The notes under the pieces were generated by a model. That model did no database searches, was not told the DNA's origin, and saw only the letters and a list, made by a program, of their open reading frames with translations. This document shows, piece by piece, positions 26,152-34,735 of a stretch of DNA of 64,000 nucleotides (positions are counted from its first letter, which is position 1; the number at the start of each line of letters is the position of its first letter). The stretch is taken from NCBI GenBank assembly GCA_035551615.1, contig DASZNC010000077.1, positions 40,071 to 104,070 of the forward strand. Direction: 5' to 3'. The position numbers and the translations under genes were made by a program. The DNA comes from JAKCDU01 sp035551615. GTDB lineage: Bacteria; Actinomycetota; Acidimicrobiia; Acidimicrobiales; Palsa-688.

Positions 26152-27342
26152 GTGGCCAGAGAGAGGACCGGTGGACCTTGGCGCCTGCCGGCCAGCCGGG
26201 CGGGCGACGGTCGGACGTCCCGCCGGTTCTTCCATCCCGGACCCGGGGTCGAGGGCGCACCATGCGTCCTGGTGCATGAAGGCGACCGGACCCGGCTGAC
26301 GGCCGGGCGGTCAGCCCGCTTCGACCGGGACGTCGAGGTCCTGATCGGTGGGAACCATCGCTTCGACTGGGTGACGATCTTCGCCTTGCGGGAGCAGTAC
26401 CGGCTGCCGGGCGCGTATCGCAACGGGAACCCCTGGTCACGCGGTGACATCGTCGTCGAGGGCGGCGCCCGCATCGGTGCCGGCGCCCGGATCCTGTCGG
26501 GCGTCCGAATCGGCCACGGCGCGACGGTCGGACCGTATGCGGTCGTGACGCGCGATGTGGGGGCGGGGGAATTCGTGTGCGGCCACCCCGCCGCTGAGCG
26601 GCCGGCCCGCCTAGTATCCGAACCTCCGCGCCGACCGTCGCCCAGCTTGACCATGTCCACCGATTCCCACCCGACCGGCCCCGCGTCCGGCTCCTGGAAA
26701 CGCCGCATCGCCGGCCGGGCGCGCCGCGCCGGCGACGGTGTCCGTCGGGGAGTCGCTCTCAGACTGCATCATCTGGCCGACTCGCTCGATGGGTCGGTCG
26801 AGGAGTACCCGTTCGACCACGTGCCGGCCGAGGGCGAACCGGCCCCGACGGTCGTCATGGGCCGGGCCAGTTACTTCGAGCCCACAGTCATCCGGCCGCC
26901 GGGTCGGGCGGTCACTGTGACGATCGGGAACTACACGTCGGTGGCCGCCAACTGTGAGTGCGTGTTCGACTTCCCGTTCGCGGCCCGTTCGGCCGACCAT
27001 GTCGCGAATCGGCCCGGCGCCGAGCCGGTGGACGTTCCTGCCGACGAGATCATCATCGGCAGCGACGCGTGGGTCACCAGAGGCACGAAGGTGATGGCCG
27101 GGGTCCGCATCGGCGACGGTGCCGTTGTGGGTGCCTACTCGGTTGTCTACGACGACGTCCGACCATTCGCCATCGTCGCCGGCAACCCGGCCGTAGAGGT
27201 CGGTCGCCGGTTCGATGACGAGACGGTGGACGCCCTACTGGCGATTCGCTGGTGGGATTGGCCGGAGGAGGAGGTTCTGCGTCACTGGGAGCAGCTCTGC
27301 TCGACCAACGTGGCTGATTTCGTCCGCCGGTTCCAACCCTGA
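26152..27342 (+). CDS. Tandem hexapeptide-repeat acetyltransferase (XAT/CatB-like), + strand paralogue
   Basis: 396 residues holding two left-handed beta-helix units. The first (about 40-155) has VLIGGNHRFDWVTIFAL and VRIGHGATVGPYAVVTRDVGAGEFVCGHPA but no own N-terminal cap. The second (about 215-395) is a nearly complete CatB/XAT domain: VVMGRASYFEP, IIIGSDAWVTRGTKVMAGVRIGDGAVVGAYSVVYDDV, FAIVAGNPA, then RWWDWPEEEVLRHW. XAT enzymes acetylate antibiotics or sugars from acetyl-CoA; in a glycan locus a sugar O-acetyltransferase is most likely. It faces a paralogue of the same architecture at 27350-28525. Confidence 0.8.
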   Translation: MARERTGGPWRLPASRAGDGRTSRRFFHPGPGVEGAPCVLVHEGDRTRLTAGRSARFDRDVEVLIGGNHRFDWVTIFALREQYRLPGAYRNGNPWSRGDIVVEGGARIGAGARILSGVRIGHGATVGPYAVVTRDVGAGEFVCGHPAAERPARLVSEPPRRPSPSLTMSTDSHPTGPASGSWKRRIAGRARRAGDGVRRGVALRLHHLADSLDGSVEEYPFDHVPAEGEPAPTVVMGRASYFEPTVIRPPGRAVTVTIGNYTSVAANCECVFDFPFAARSADHVANRPGAEPVDVPADEIIIGSDAWVTRGTKVMAGVRIGDGAVVGAYSVVYDDVRPFAIVAGNPAVEVGRRFDDETVDALLAIRWWDWPEEEVLRHWEQLCSTNVADFVRRFQP

Positions 27343-27349
27343 TTCCGGG

Positions 27350-28525
27350 TCACGCCGGGCCGGCGTACCTGCGCACGAACCCCTCGACGTCGTCCGAACA
27401 CAGATCTTGGACCCGCTCCAGAATCAGGTCGTGAGGCCAGTCCCACCACCGGATCCCGAGCAGTGAGGCAACGGTGTCGGCGTCGAAGCGGTGCCCGATG
27501 GTCGTCGCCGGATTGCCGGCCACAACGGTGTAGGGGGCGACGTCCTCGGTGACGACGGTGTGGGCGGCCACCACCGCGCCGTGCCCGATCGTGACCGCTC
27601 CGACGATGCGGGTGCCGCGAGCCACCCAGGTGTCCGACCCGACGACGGCGACCGGTCCGGGCTCAGCCTCGACGGGTCCCTCGGGCCGGCCTCCGGCCGC
27701 TTTCCCGGGTGGGTCCCCGGCCGCTCCACCCGGCCGGCCGTCGGTCTCCCGACCGGCGACGCCGCTGTTCGGTTCATACGCCTGGGCGATCCGGCGACCG
27801 TCGCTCACCGCCCCGAACACGAACTCGGTGTCGAACGACACGGACGCGTAGGGACCCACCACTACCCGGCCGCCCCCGCCGTGATCGTTGCGTACCACCG
27901 GTACGAAATAGGAACCGGTGCCCATTTCGATGGGCTGCGGCTCGACCGCCGGCTCCCTCAGAGACGGAAACGAGATGGCCGGGGGCCAGAGCAGGTCGGC
28001 CGCTCGGCGCAGGCTCCTGGCCACCGACGTGGCCAACGGTCCGGGCCGATCCGGTGACGGCGAATCGAAGAGGCGGGTGGCCGGGACGGCCGGCCGGGCC
28101 GGGTGCCCCCGCGCGTGCTGACCGTCGGACACATCCCGGGTGATCACTGAATAGGGGTCGATGACGGCGTCGGTGCCGATGCGGACACCGGGGAGCACCC
28201 TGACGCCCCGACCCAGGTACGCCGACGTATCGATGCGAACGTCGCCGGGCGACCACGGGATGCCGGACCGGTAGGCGCCGGGCAGGTTGTACACCTCCCG
28301 GAACCCGAACGTGCTCACCCAGTCGAACCTGTGATTGCCACCGAGGAGCACCTCGACGTCCGGGTCGAAGTGGACGCCGGCGCCGGTGGTCAGGCGGGTG
28401 CGGTCGCCCCGATGGATGATGACCTGGGGCCGACCCTGCCCGCCTCGACCGGGTCGGAAATAGCGCGGCGAGCGAGCGGCGTCCCCGCTGCCCGAGGCAG
28501 CTCGTCTCCACGGGTAGCCGGCGAT
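27350..28525 (-). CDS. Tandem hexapeptide-repeat acetyltransferase, minus strand paralogue, probable ATC start
   Basis: Same two-unit architecture as its convergent neighbour: LLGGNHRFDWVSTFGFREVYNLPGAY, GVRIGTDAVIDPYSVITRDV, then IEMGTGSYFVPVV, VVGSDTWVARGTRIVGAVTIGHGAVVAAHTVVTEDVAPYTVVAGNPA and RWWDWPHDLIL. A 45-residue Gly/Pro-rich insert (GRETDGRPGGAAG...) interrupts the second unit. The first ATG/GTG/TTG in frame is GTG 28351, but the frame upstream aligns without gaps to the paralogue for nearly 58 more codons (GDRTRLTTG against GDRTRLTAG, YPWRRAAS against GPWRLPAS). The only start-like codon there is ATC at 28525, six bases after a TACCAT box. Confidence 0.65.
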   Translation of the reverse strand: MAGYPWRRAASGSGDAARSPRYFRPGRGGQGRPQVIIHRGDRTRLTTGAGVHFDPDVEVLLGGNHRFDWVSTFGFREVYNLPGAYRSGIPWSPGDVRIDTSAYLGRGVRVLPGVRIGTDAVIDPYSVITRDVSDGQHARGHPARPAVPATRLFDSPSPDRPGPLATSVARSLRRAADLLWPPAISFPSLREPAVEPQPIEMGTGSYFVPVVRNDHGGGGRVVVGPYASVSFDTEFVFGAVSDGRRIAQAYEPNSGVAGRETDGRPGGAAGDPPGKAAGGRPEGPVEAEPGPVAVVGSDTWVARGTRIVGAVTIGHGAVVAAHTVVTEDVAPYTVVAGNPATTIGHRFDADTVASLLGIRWWDWPHDLILERVQDLCSDDVEGFVRRYAGPA

Positions 28526-28531
28526 CGGCCG

Positions 28532-28537
28532 ATGGTA
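28532..28537 (-). promoter_or_regulatory. -10 box of the minus strand acetyltransferase gene
   Basis: TACCAT on the minus strand ends six bases before the in-frame ATC at 28525, the same geometry as other leaderless starts in the window. A TATGCT box on the opposite strand (28536-28541) overlaps it and may serve the divergent gene. Confidence 0.4.
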
Positions 28538-28554
28538 TGCTCTCGATCCAGTTC

Positions 28555-29166
28555 ATGAGGTCGCCGGCCACGTCACCGCGCTCCTTGATCTCGGATCGCA
28601 TCCTGACCGTCGAACTGGCTCGGCGGGGATCCTCCCTGGTCCCCGCTGATCTGGAGGACCGGATCGCCGACTGGCCGCCCCTGTCTCTGATGGCCGGCGC
28701 CACTTTCCCGGATTGGGTCCTCGACCGGCGCCAGCGGGTGATCATCGGCATGGGCGTGCGGTTACCGGGTGTGGTCCACGGCCTGGATGAACTGGACGAG
28801 TCAGGCCGAACCGCGGAGGACTACGTGACGATGGTCAGGTCCGCCGATCGGGTCGAGACCGACGATCTCTTCCTGGCCTGCCTGGCCCGCTCGGTCGGCG
28901 TGGGCGTGAACGGGCCGACCGCACCCGTCGACGGGCTGGTTCTGTTGGAACTCGAATTGGCGCAGGCCGCCGGCCCGCCCGCCACCGACGTCCGGTGCGA
29001 CCAGCCACCTGTGTACGCCCGGATGGAAGCGGTGACCCTGTCCAACGACCGCTTCTTCGGCCGGCGGCCCGGGCGGTCGCCGTGGGAGTTGGCTGGAGCT
29101 GCGTTGAGCACCGGCGGCGACTGGAAACGACGCGTCGCCGCGTCCCGGCGCCGGTCGGGCCGCTGA
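28555..29166 (+). CDS. Conserved-looking protein of unknown function
   Basis: About 203 residues; ATG 28555 is used because the in-frame ATG at 28537 lies inside a TATGCT -10-like box. I recognise no family. The protein is mixed alpha/beta with DRILTVELARRG, GATFPDWVLDRRQRVIIGMGVRLPG and LDELDESGRTAEDYVTMV segments, no signal peptide and a basic Arg-rich end. Codon usage is GC3-rich like its neighbours. It is followed after five bases by a glycosyltransferase gene, so it likely works in the same glycan pathway. Confidence 0.5.
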   Translation: MRSPATSPRSLISDRILTVELARRGSSLVPADLEDRIADWPPLSLMAGATFPDWVLDRRQRVIIGMGVRLPGVVHGLDELDESGRTAEDYVTMVRSADRVETDDLFLACLARSVGVGVNGPTAPVDGLVLLELELAQAAGPPATDVRCDQPPVYARMEAVTLSNDRFFGRRPGRSPWELAGAALSTGGDWKRRVAASRRRSGR

Positions 29167-29171
29167 TCCCG

Positions 29172-30374
29172 ATGCTGACCTTTCCGACGCCCACCGAGCC
29201 GGTCGTATCCATCGTCATGGTCGTGTACGGAAACTTCGACACCGCTCACCGGACACTCGAGAGCATCGTGGCCGCCACCGCCGGAACGGTCGACTTCGAG
29301 ATGGTGGTCGTGGACAACGCCTCGCCCGACGGGGCCGGAGCCCGCCTGGCGGTCGCGGTCGAGGGCGCGCGCTTCGTCCTGAGTCCGACCAATATGGGGT
29401 ACGGCCAGGCCCTGAACGTCGGCGCCTGCATGGGGCGCACCCCGTTCGTCTGTGCCCTGAACTCGGACGTGGCCCCGGAACCGGGCTGGCTGGGCCACCT
29501 GGTCGACGCCCTGGCCGGCGACCCGCGAGCCGGAGTGGCGACCCCGATGTACATAGACGGGGGTGGCCGGGTGCTCGAAGCGGGTGCCCTCTTGGGGGCG
29601 GACGGGCAGGGCCACGGCTACGGGGATCGATACGATCGAGATGCACCGGAGCTGTCCTTCGCCCGGTACGTCGACTACGGGTCCGGTGCCGCCCTCCTCC
29701 TGCGGCGCGCCGACTTCGAACGATCAGGGGGCTTCGACCCGGCCTACGGGCTGGGCTATTACGAGGATGCCGACCTCTGTTTCGCCCTGCGCCGGCTGGG
29801 CCGGCGCACGGTGTTCGAACCGAGAGCGGTCGTCGTCCACGCCGGCCAAGCCAGCTTCCCCGGTTGGCAACGAGCGGCGCTGTCCCGCGTCAACCGGGTG
29901 CGGTTCGTCGATCGGTTCGGCGACCAGCTCGCCGGTCGCCCCCGCCTGCGCCGACCGCCCTACGACCCTCACCGGGAGCTGGTGATCAGGGACTGGTGGG
30001 CGCCCGATCGCTATCTGGTGTTCGATACGGACGGCACGCTGAGCGAGGTCGCCGATCAGATCCAGGTCGGACGCCCGGACGACCGGGTGACATGGTTGGC
30101 TCCCGGTGGCCGCGGCTCCGGTCCGGACCGGCCCGGTCACCGTTTCGTGGAAGCGTTCTCCGGCCCGGTTGCGCCCGACCGGTGGCTACGGAGCCGGCGC
30201 CATCACTACAGCGCAGTGGTCGCCTCGCGCGCCACCGTTGACCGCTTCTCCCGACATCTGGCCAGGACCCAGCCGCAGGCCGTGGTAGTGGTGGCCGACG
30301 GGACCGAACCGGCGGCCGTCACGGTCGCTCGCGCCATGAGCCATGCGACGGCCGGCGAACAGACCCGATGTTGA
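29172..30374 (+). CDS. Family 2 glycosyltransferase with extra C-terminal domain
   Basis: 400 residues. Residues 1-270 are a rhamnosyltransferase-like GT-A domain: VVSIVMVVYGNFDTA, VVVDNASPDGAG, TNMGYGQALNVGACMG, CALNSDVAPEPGW and YEDADLCFALRRLG. Residues about 275-400 add a second alpha/beta segment (YLVFDTDGTLSEVADQIQVG, RVTWLAPGGRG, YSAVVASRATVD, QAVVVVADG) that looks like a small Rossmann-type domain of unknown role. It opens a run with the GT4 gene (ATG start four bases before its stop) and a further GT2 gene. Confidence 0.85.
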   Translation: MLTFPTPTEPVVSIVMVVYGNFDTAHRTLESIVAATAGTVDFEMVVVDNASPDGAGARLAVAVEGARFVLSPTNMGYGQALNVGACMGRTPFVCALNSDVAPEPGWLGHLVDALAGDPRAGVATPMYIDGGGRVLEAGALLGADGQGHGYGDRYDRDAPELSFARYVDYGSGAALLLRRADFERSGGFDPAYGLGYYEDADLCFALRRLGRRTVFEPRAVVVHAGQASFPGWQRAALSRVNRVRFVDRFGDQLAGRPRLRRPPYDPHRELVIRDWWAPDRYLVFDTDGTLSEVADQIQVGRPDDRVTWLAPGGRGSGPDRPGHRFVEAFSGPVAPDRWLRSRRHHYSAVVASRATVDRFSRHLARTQPQAVVVVADGTEPAAVTVARAMSHATAGEQTRC

Positions 30375-31441
30375 AGGTGGCCCTCGACGGACGGCGCCTG
30401 CAGGACGATCCGCCGGGCGGCGTCGGCCGCACTCTCCGGGAGATCCTCGGCCCCCTGGCCGAACTGGTGGAGCTCAGCCTCCTTTACGACCGGCGGCGGC
30501 CGGTGCCCCCCTTCCCGGGCGCCACGCCGCATGGGCTGGCCGGGCTGGGCCCCCTTCCCGAGACCGGCTGGCTGCAACTGAGCACGCCGGTCTGGTTGGG
30601 GCGGCATCGCCCGGATGTCTTCCATGGGACGTTCAATGCCATCCCGCTTCTGTGCCCGGCCCGGTCTGTCGTGTCGATCTACGACCTGGCCTGGAAGCAC
30701 CATCCGGAGGATCTGGGCGCGGCCAAGCGGAGACTGTTCGCGGCCCACGCCGCATGGGCGGCGGGTCACTCCGAGATCATCGTCACCGTGTCCGAGTTCA
30801 CCCGGGCGGCGATCATCGACACCTACCGGGTACCCGGCGACCGGGTCGTCGTCGTGCCACCGGCCCGGCCCGTCCGGTTCGGACCGGAGCGGGCGGCCTC
30901 CGTCGACCCGCTACTGCAGCGGTTGGGCATCCGCCGGCCGTTCGTCGTCGCCATCGGCGGCGCCCGGCGTCGGGGCTTGGCCGTCGCCGTCGCCGCCTGG
31001 CAGGCGGCGACGGCCGATCTGGGAGCAGATCGGCCGCAGTTGGTCGTCGTCGGGCGGGAACCGCCCCCGGCCGGGACGGATCTGGTCGGCACCGGGCCGC
31101 TCGACGACCCTTCCTGGGCGGCATTGCTCGCCGCCGCCGAGGTCCTCTGCTATCCCACCCGTTACGAGGGCTTCGGCCTGCCCGCTCTGGAGGCGGCCGC
31201 GTCGGGCACTCCGGTGGTGTGCGCACCGGTCGGGTCACTGCCCGAGGTGTTGGGGGAGGCGGGGGGTTGGGCGGCTTCGCCCTCGGTCGATGATATGGCC
31301 ACCGTCCTCCACCGGATCATCACCGACTCGGCCGCCCGTCAGGCCCTCGCCGACGCCGGGCTGGCCCGGGCCTCGGCGTGGCCGGCGACCACGGCCGTGG
31401 CCGGAGTCATGGCCGATGTGTACGAACGGGCGGCGGCATGA
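30368..31441 (+). CDS. Family 4 glycosyltransferase (GT-B)
   Basis: 357 residues. GT-B retaining fold: start KVALDGRRLQDDPPGGVGRTLREI, central VVSIYDLAWKHHPE, VTVSEFTRAAI, and the donor-site motif YPTRYEGFGLPALEAAASGTPVVCAPVGSLPEVLGEAGGW with the catalytic EGFGLPxLE. ATG 30368 overlaps the previous stop; the second codon is TTG inside that stop (TTGA), so it is coupled. Followed by ATGA overlap into the next gene. Confidence 0.92.
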   Translation: MLKVALDGRRLQDDPPGGVGRTLREILGPLAELVELSLLYDRRRPVPPFPGATPHGLAGLGPLPETGWLQLSTPVWLGRHRPDVFHGTFNAIPLLCPARSVVSIYDLAWKHHPEDLGAAKRRLFAAHAAWAAGHSEIIVTVSEFTRAAIIDTYRVPGDRVVVVPPARPVRFGPERAASVDPLLQRLGIRRPFVVAIGGARRRGLAVAVAAWQAATADLGADRPQLVVVGREPPPAGTDLVGTGPLDDPSWAALLAAAEVLCYPTRYEGFGLPALEAAASGTPVVCAPVGSLPEVLGEAGGWAASPSVDDMATVLHRIITDSAARQALADAGLARASAWPATTAVAGVMADVYERAAA

Positions 31442-32409
31442 GCGGGCCGGGGACCGCACCGACCGAGGATCAGGCCGACCTCCCGCTCTCCGTTGTCATG
31501 GTCACCTGGAACAGCGCCAAAGTGGCCGGAGAGTGCCTACGCTCCCTCCTGACCACGTTGCCGGCCGGTACGTACGAGCTGATAGTCGTCGACAACGGTT
31601 CGATCGACGGGACCGTCGACCTGGTCAGACTGGTCGCGCCAGAGGCCCGCATCATCACCAACCGGGACAACCGGGGGCTGGCCGCCGCCAACAACCAGGG
31701 GCTCGCCGTGGCGGCCGGACGGGCCGTGCTCATCTGCAACCCCGACACCCGGTTCGCGGAGGGGGCGGTGGGCGCCATGCGCGACCTGCTGGCCCGCCAC
31801 GACCGGGCTGGATGGGTCGTGCCCCGCCTGATCGATGGCGACGGCTCGCTCCTGACCAGTGCCGGAGCGGCGCCCAGCCTGGTGGAGACCCTGCTGGGTC
31901 GCCAGATCAGGCGCCTCCGCAGCCGGGGCGAGGCATCCGGCTTCTGGTGGGACGGGTGGGCCCACGACGAGGAACGGATCATCGGGCGCGGCCACGAAGC
32001 GGCCTACCTGGTGAGGGCCGAGGCGGTCCGCCAGGTCGGCGATCAGGACGAGCGGTACCGGCTGGACTGGGAGGGGATCGACTGGAGCGACCGCTTCGCC
32101 CGATCCGGGTGGGAGACGTGGCTGGCGCCCGACGCCGAAGTCGTCCACCTGGGCGGTGACAGCATCCGCCAGGTCCCGTGGCGCTGGGTGGTCTCACAGC
32201 ACCGCGGGATGTACCTCTACTTCGCCGACCGGTCGCGGCCGGTCTGGCGCCCGCTGCTGGCCGTCGCCTTCGCCTCCCGGGCGGCGGGCAAGATGGCGGC
32301 TCTGGCCGCCGGTCTCCCGATGTACGCATGGTCCCACAGCTTCGGCGGGCACCGGTTCCCGCTAGCCTCCCGACGCTCGGACAGAGGTGGGGTGCAGCAC
32401 GGTGGATGA
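31438..32409 (+). CDS. Family 2 glycosyltransferase (rhamnosyltransferase-like)
   Basis: 323 residues. GT-A fold: LSVVMVTWNSAKVAGECLRSL, LIVVDNGSIDGT, NRGLAAANNQGLAVAAGRAVLICNPDTRF and the acceptor segment DWEGIDWSDRFARSGWETWL. The C-terminal 100 residues have a hydrophobic stretch (LLAVAFASRAAGKMAALAAGL) that may anchor it to the membrane. Start ATG overlaps the previous TGA as ATGA. Confidence 0.9.
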   Translation: MSGPGTAPTEDQADLPLSVVMVTWNSAKVAGECLRSLLTTLPAGTYELIVVDNGSIDGTVDLVRLVAPEARIITNRDNRGLAAANNQGLAVAAGRAVLICNPDTRFAEGAVGAMRDLLARHDRAGWVVPRLIDGDGSLLTSAGAAPSLVETLLGRQIRRLRSRGEASGFWWDGWAHDEERIIGRGHEAAYLVRAEAVRQVGDQDERYRLDWEGIDWSDRFARSGWETWLAPDAEVVHLGGDSIRQVPWRWVVSQHRGMYLYFADRSRPVWRPLLAVAFASRAAGKMAALAAGLPMYAWSHSFGGHRFPLASRRSDRGGVQHGG

Positions 32410-33679
32410 CGCCAAGCCGATACGGATCGTCGTGGCCGGCCAGGGCTACGTGGGCCTGCCGCTGGCCATTCGGGCGGTCGAGGTCGGCTTCGATGTCGTC
32501 GGCTACGACACCGATCCCCGGCGAATCCAGCAGCTGGCCCAGGGCTACTCCTACGTCGAGGACATCCGACCGGCCAGAGTGGCGGATGCACTCAGAACCG
32601 GGCGCTACCTGCCGACGACGTCGGCCGACGACCTGGCCGGCTTCGACATCGCCGTGATCACGGTTCCCACCCCCCTGACGAACGGCGCGCCCGACCTCTC
32701 CTGCATCGAACAGGCGGCCCGGACGGTCGGCGGCCACCTGCGCCCGGGGACGCTGGTCGTTCTCGAGTCGACCACCTACCCCGGTACCACCGAGGAAGTG
32801 GTCGGCCCGCTTCTCGAGTCGGCTTCGGGACTGCGGGCCGGCGCCGATTTCCGACTGGGCTACAGCCCGGAACGGATCGACCCGGGCAATCCCGACTGGG
32901 CGCTGGTCAATACCCCCAAGGTCGTATCCGGCATGGACGACCGGTCGCGCCAATCGGTACAGCGCTTCTACGACTCGCTGGTCGACACCACGGTCCCGGT
33001 AACCGGGACCCGCGAAGCAGAGTTGGCCAAGTTGCTGGAGAACACCTTCCGCCAGGTGAACATCGCCCTCGTCAACGAGCTGGCCATGTTCGCCAACGGT
33101 CTGGGGATCGACATCTGGGAGGCCATCGACGCAGCAGCCACCAAACCATTCGGATTCATGTCCTTCCGGCCCGGCCCCGGGGTGGGCGGACACTGTCTGC
33201 CGATCGATCCCCGCTACCTGGCCTGGCACACCCAACAGACGTTGGGACTTCGATTCCGCTTCGTCGAGTTGGCCAGCGATATCAACGAGCACATGCCCGA
33301 CTACGTCGTGCACAGACTGGTGCTGGCCCTGAACACCCGCCGCCTACCGGTCAACGGCACTCGTGTACTCCTCCTGGGCCTGGCCTACAAGAAGAACACA
33401 GGCGACGTCCGAGAGTCCCCCGCCCTCCAGATCGCCCATCGCCTGCTCGATCTGGGGGCCGACGTCGCCTACGCCGATCCCTTCATCACCGACGATGCGG
33501 TCATCGACCCCCGGCTGTCCCGCGTCCCTCTGGACCGCCATCAGATCGACGGGGCCGATGCCGTCGTCGTGCTCGCCGATCACGACGACTTCGATCTGGA
33601 CCTGGTCGCCGGGACCGCGAAGTACGTGCTGGACACCCGCCACCGGCTACCGGCCGGACCCGATGTGGAGTACCTCTGA
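32402..33679 (+). CDS. UDP-sugar 6-dehydrogenase (UDP-ManNAc or UDP-glucose type)
   Basis: Oxidises the C6 alcohol of a UDP-sugar to a uronic acid in two NAD steps. 425 residues: N-terminal NAD fold VVAGQGYVGLPLAIRAVEVGF, central ELAKLLENTFRQVNIALVNELA, catalytic Cys265 in GGHCLPIDPRYL and C-terminal VLLLGLAYKKNTGDVRESPAL. YSPERIDPGN resembles the WecC/WbpA branch (N-acetyl sugars) more than UDP-glucose dehydrogenases. No epimerase of the WecB type is in the window. GTG 32402 chosen; GTG 32387 also possible. Confidence 0.9.
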   Translation: MDDAKPIRIVVAGQGYVGLPLAIRAVEVGFDVVGYDTDPRRIQQLAQGYSYVEDIRPARVADALRTGRYLPTTSADDLAGFDIAVITVPTPLTNGAPDLSCIEQAARTVGGHLRPGTLVVLESTTYPGTTEEVVGPLLESASGLRAGADFRLGYSPERIDPGNPDWALVNTPKVVSGMDDRSRQSVQRFYDSLVDTTVPVTGTREAELAKLLENTFRQVNIALVNELAMFANGLGIDIWEAIDAAATKPFGFMSFRPGPGVGGHCLPIDPRYLAWHTQQTLGLRFRFVELASDINEHMPDYVVHRLVLALNTRRLPVNGTRVLLLGLAYKKNTGDVRESPALQIAHRLLDLGADVAYADPFITDDAVIDPRLSRVPLDRHQIDGADAVVVLADHDDFDLDLVAGTAKYVLDTRHRLPAGPDVEYL

Positions 33680-33682
33680 GGG

Positions 33683-34735
33683 CTAGCGGCGCAGCGAGTC
33701 GTCGGTGGTCGACACCACGTCGACCACCTCGGGAAGCGTCTCGCCCCGGAACAGGCCGGCCGTCGGGCCGGTGCCCCACAAGGCGTGATCGGCCATCAGC
33801 ACGGCGGCCGCTGTGTAAGTGGTGCGCTCGCCACCCGGGTAGCGGACGCACTGGGGATGCACGCAACCGGTCCAGTACGAACCGTCGTCTTCGCGCATGT
33901 GGCGGGTGCCGGCCAGCAGCGAGAGCGCCCGATCCCGCATACCGATGGCGTCGAGGGCCATGGCGCACTCGGCCGTCTCCGCCGCCGTCACCCATGGCTC
34001 ATCGGACACGCAGCGCACGCCGATACCTTCCATCACGAATTCCGACCACCTGGCATCGATCCGCTGCTCGGCCGCCTCGCCGCTGAGGGCGCCTGAGAGG
34101 ATCGGGTAATACCAGTCCATGGCCCACCGTTCTTTCGGCGCGAAGGCGTCCGGACGGTGCACGATGGCCTCGACCACCCGGTCTGAGGCCAGTTCCCATT
34201 CCGGCCGTTCGAAGCCCAACCGTTCGGCGACCGCCACTGCGCAGCGCAGGCTGTGATGTATCGACGCGGTCGATGTCAAAAGTGCGTAGCGGCCCAGATG
34301 ACCGTCCGGATCCATGGACCAGAGGATTTCGCCCCCCGGCTCCTGCAGGCGCAGAACGAACTCGATGGCGCCTTCGATGACCGGCCACATGGCGTCCAGG
34401 AACCCGAGATCACCGGTCGTCAGGTAGTGCCACCACGCCCCGGCGGCCACGTAGGCACCCACGTTCGGGTCGCGGCGGGGATCCTCGATGCCCTCGGCCA
34501 GGTGGTAGCGGCACCAGGAGCCGTCCTCCATCTGGGTGGCGGCCAGCCAGTCGAACGCCCGATCGGCTTCGGCCCGGCGGCCGGCCAGCAGGAGGGCCAT
34601 GGCCGTCTCGGTGTGGTTCCACGGATCGCAGTGCCCGCCGCGGAACCAGGGGATCATGCCGTTCGGCATCTGCAGCGAGGCGATCCAGTCGGCGGTGGCC
34701 TCCACCTCGGACCGGGTGAGCGGCGTGCAGATCAC
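33683..34735 (-). CDS. (alpha/alpha)-barrel protein annotated as prenyltransferase/cyclase-like or glycosidase-like
   Basis: 350 residues, all-helical. Repeated helical hairpins with paired motifs such as WIASLQMPNGMIPWF, DWLAATQMEDGSWCRY, and HPQCVRYPGGERTTYTAAAVLM are the pattern shared by squalene-cyclase-like prenyltransferase proteins and six-hairpin glycosidases. No DDTA-type cyclase motif is clear, so activity is not established. The GTG start lies within the previous stop (GTGA), so it is coupled to a methyltransferase and a GT4 enzyme in an operon starting at Lnt; action on lipid-linked sugars is plausible. Confidence 0.65.
   Translation of the reverse strand: MICTPLTRSEVEATADWIASLQMPNGMIPWFRGGHCDPWNHTETAMALLLAGRRAEADRAFDWLAATQMEDGSWCRYHLAEGIEDPRRDPNVGAYVAAGAWWHYLTTGDLGFLDAMWPVIEGAIEFVLRLQEPGGEILWSMDPDGHLGRYALLTSTASIHHSLRCAVAVAERLGFERPEWELASDRVVEAIVHRPDAFAPKERWAMDWYYPILSGALSGEAAEQRIDARWSEFVMEGIGVRCVSDEPWVTAAETAECAMALDAIGMRDRALSLLAGTRHMREDDGSYWTGCVHPQCVRYPGGERTTYTAAAVLMADHALWGTGPTAGLFRGETLPEVVDVVSTTDDSLRR

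Noticed and set aside
28821..29615. 264-codon minus frame beside the GT2 gene
   Set aside because: The + strand frame has the GT-A signature; the minus frame is GC-biased text.
31979..33313. 444-codon minus frame
   Set aside because: Antisense to the glycosyltransferase and UDP-sugar dehydrogenase genes, with Gly/Asp/Gln-biased content and no motif.
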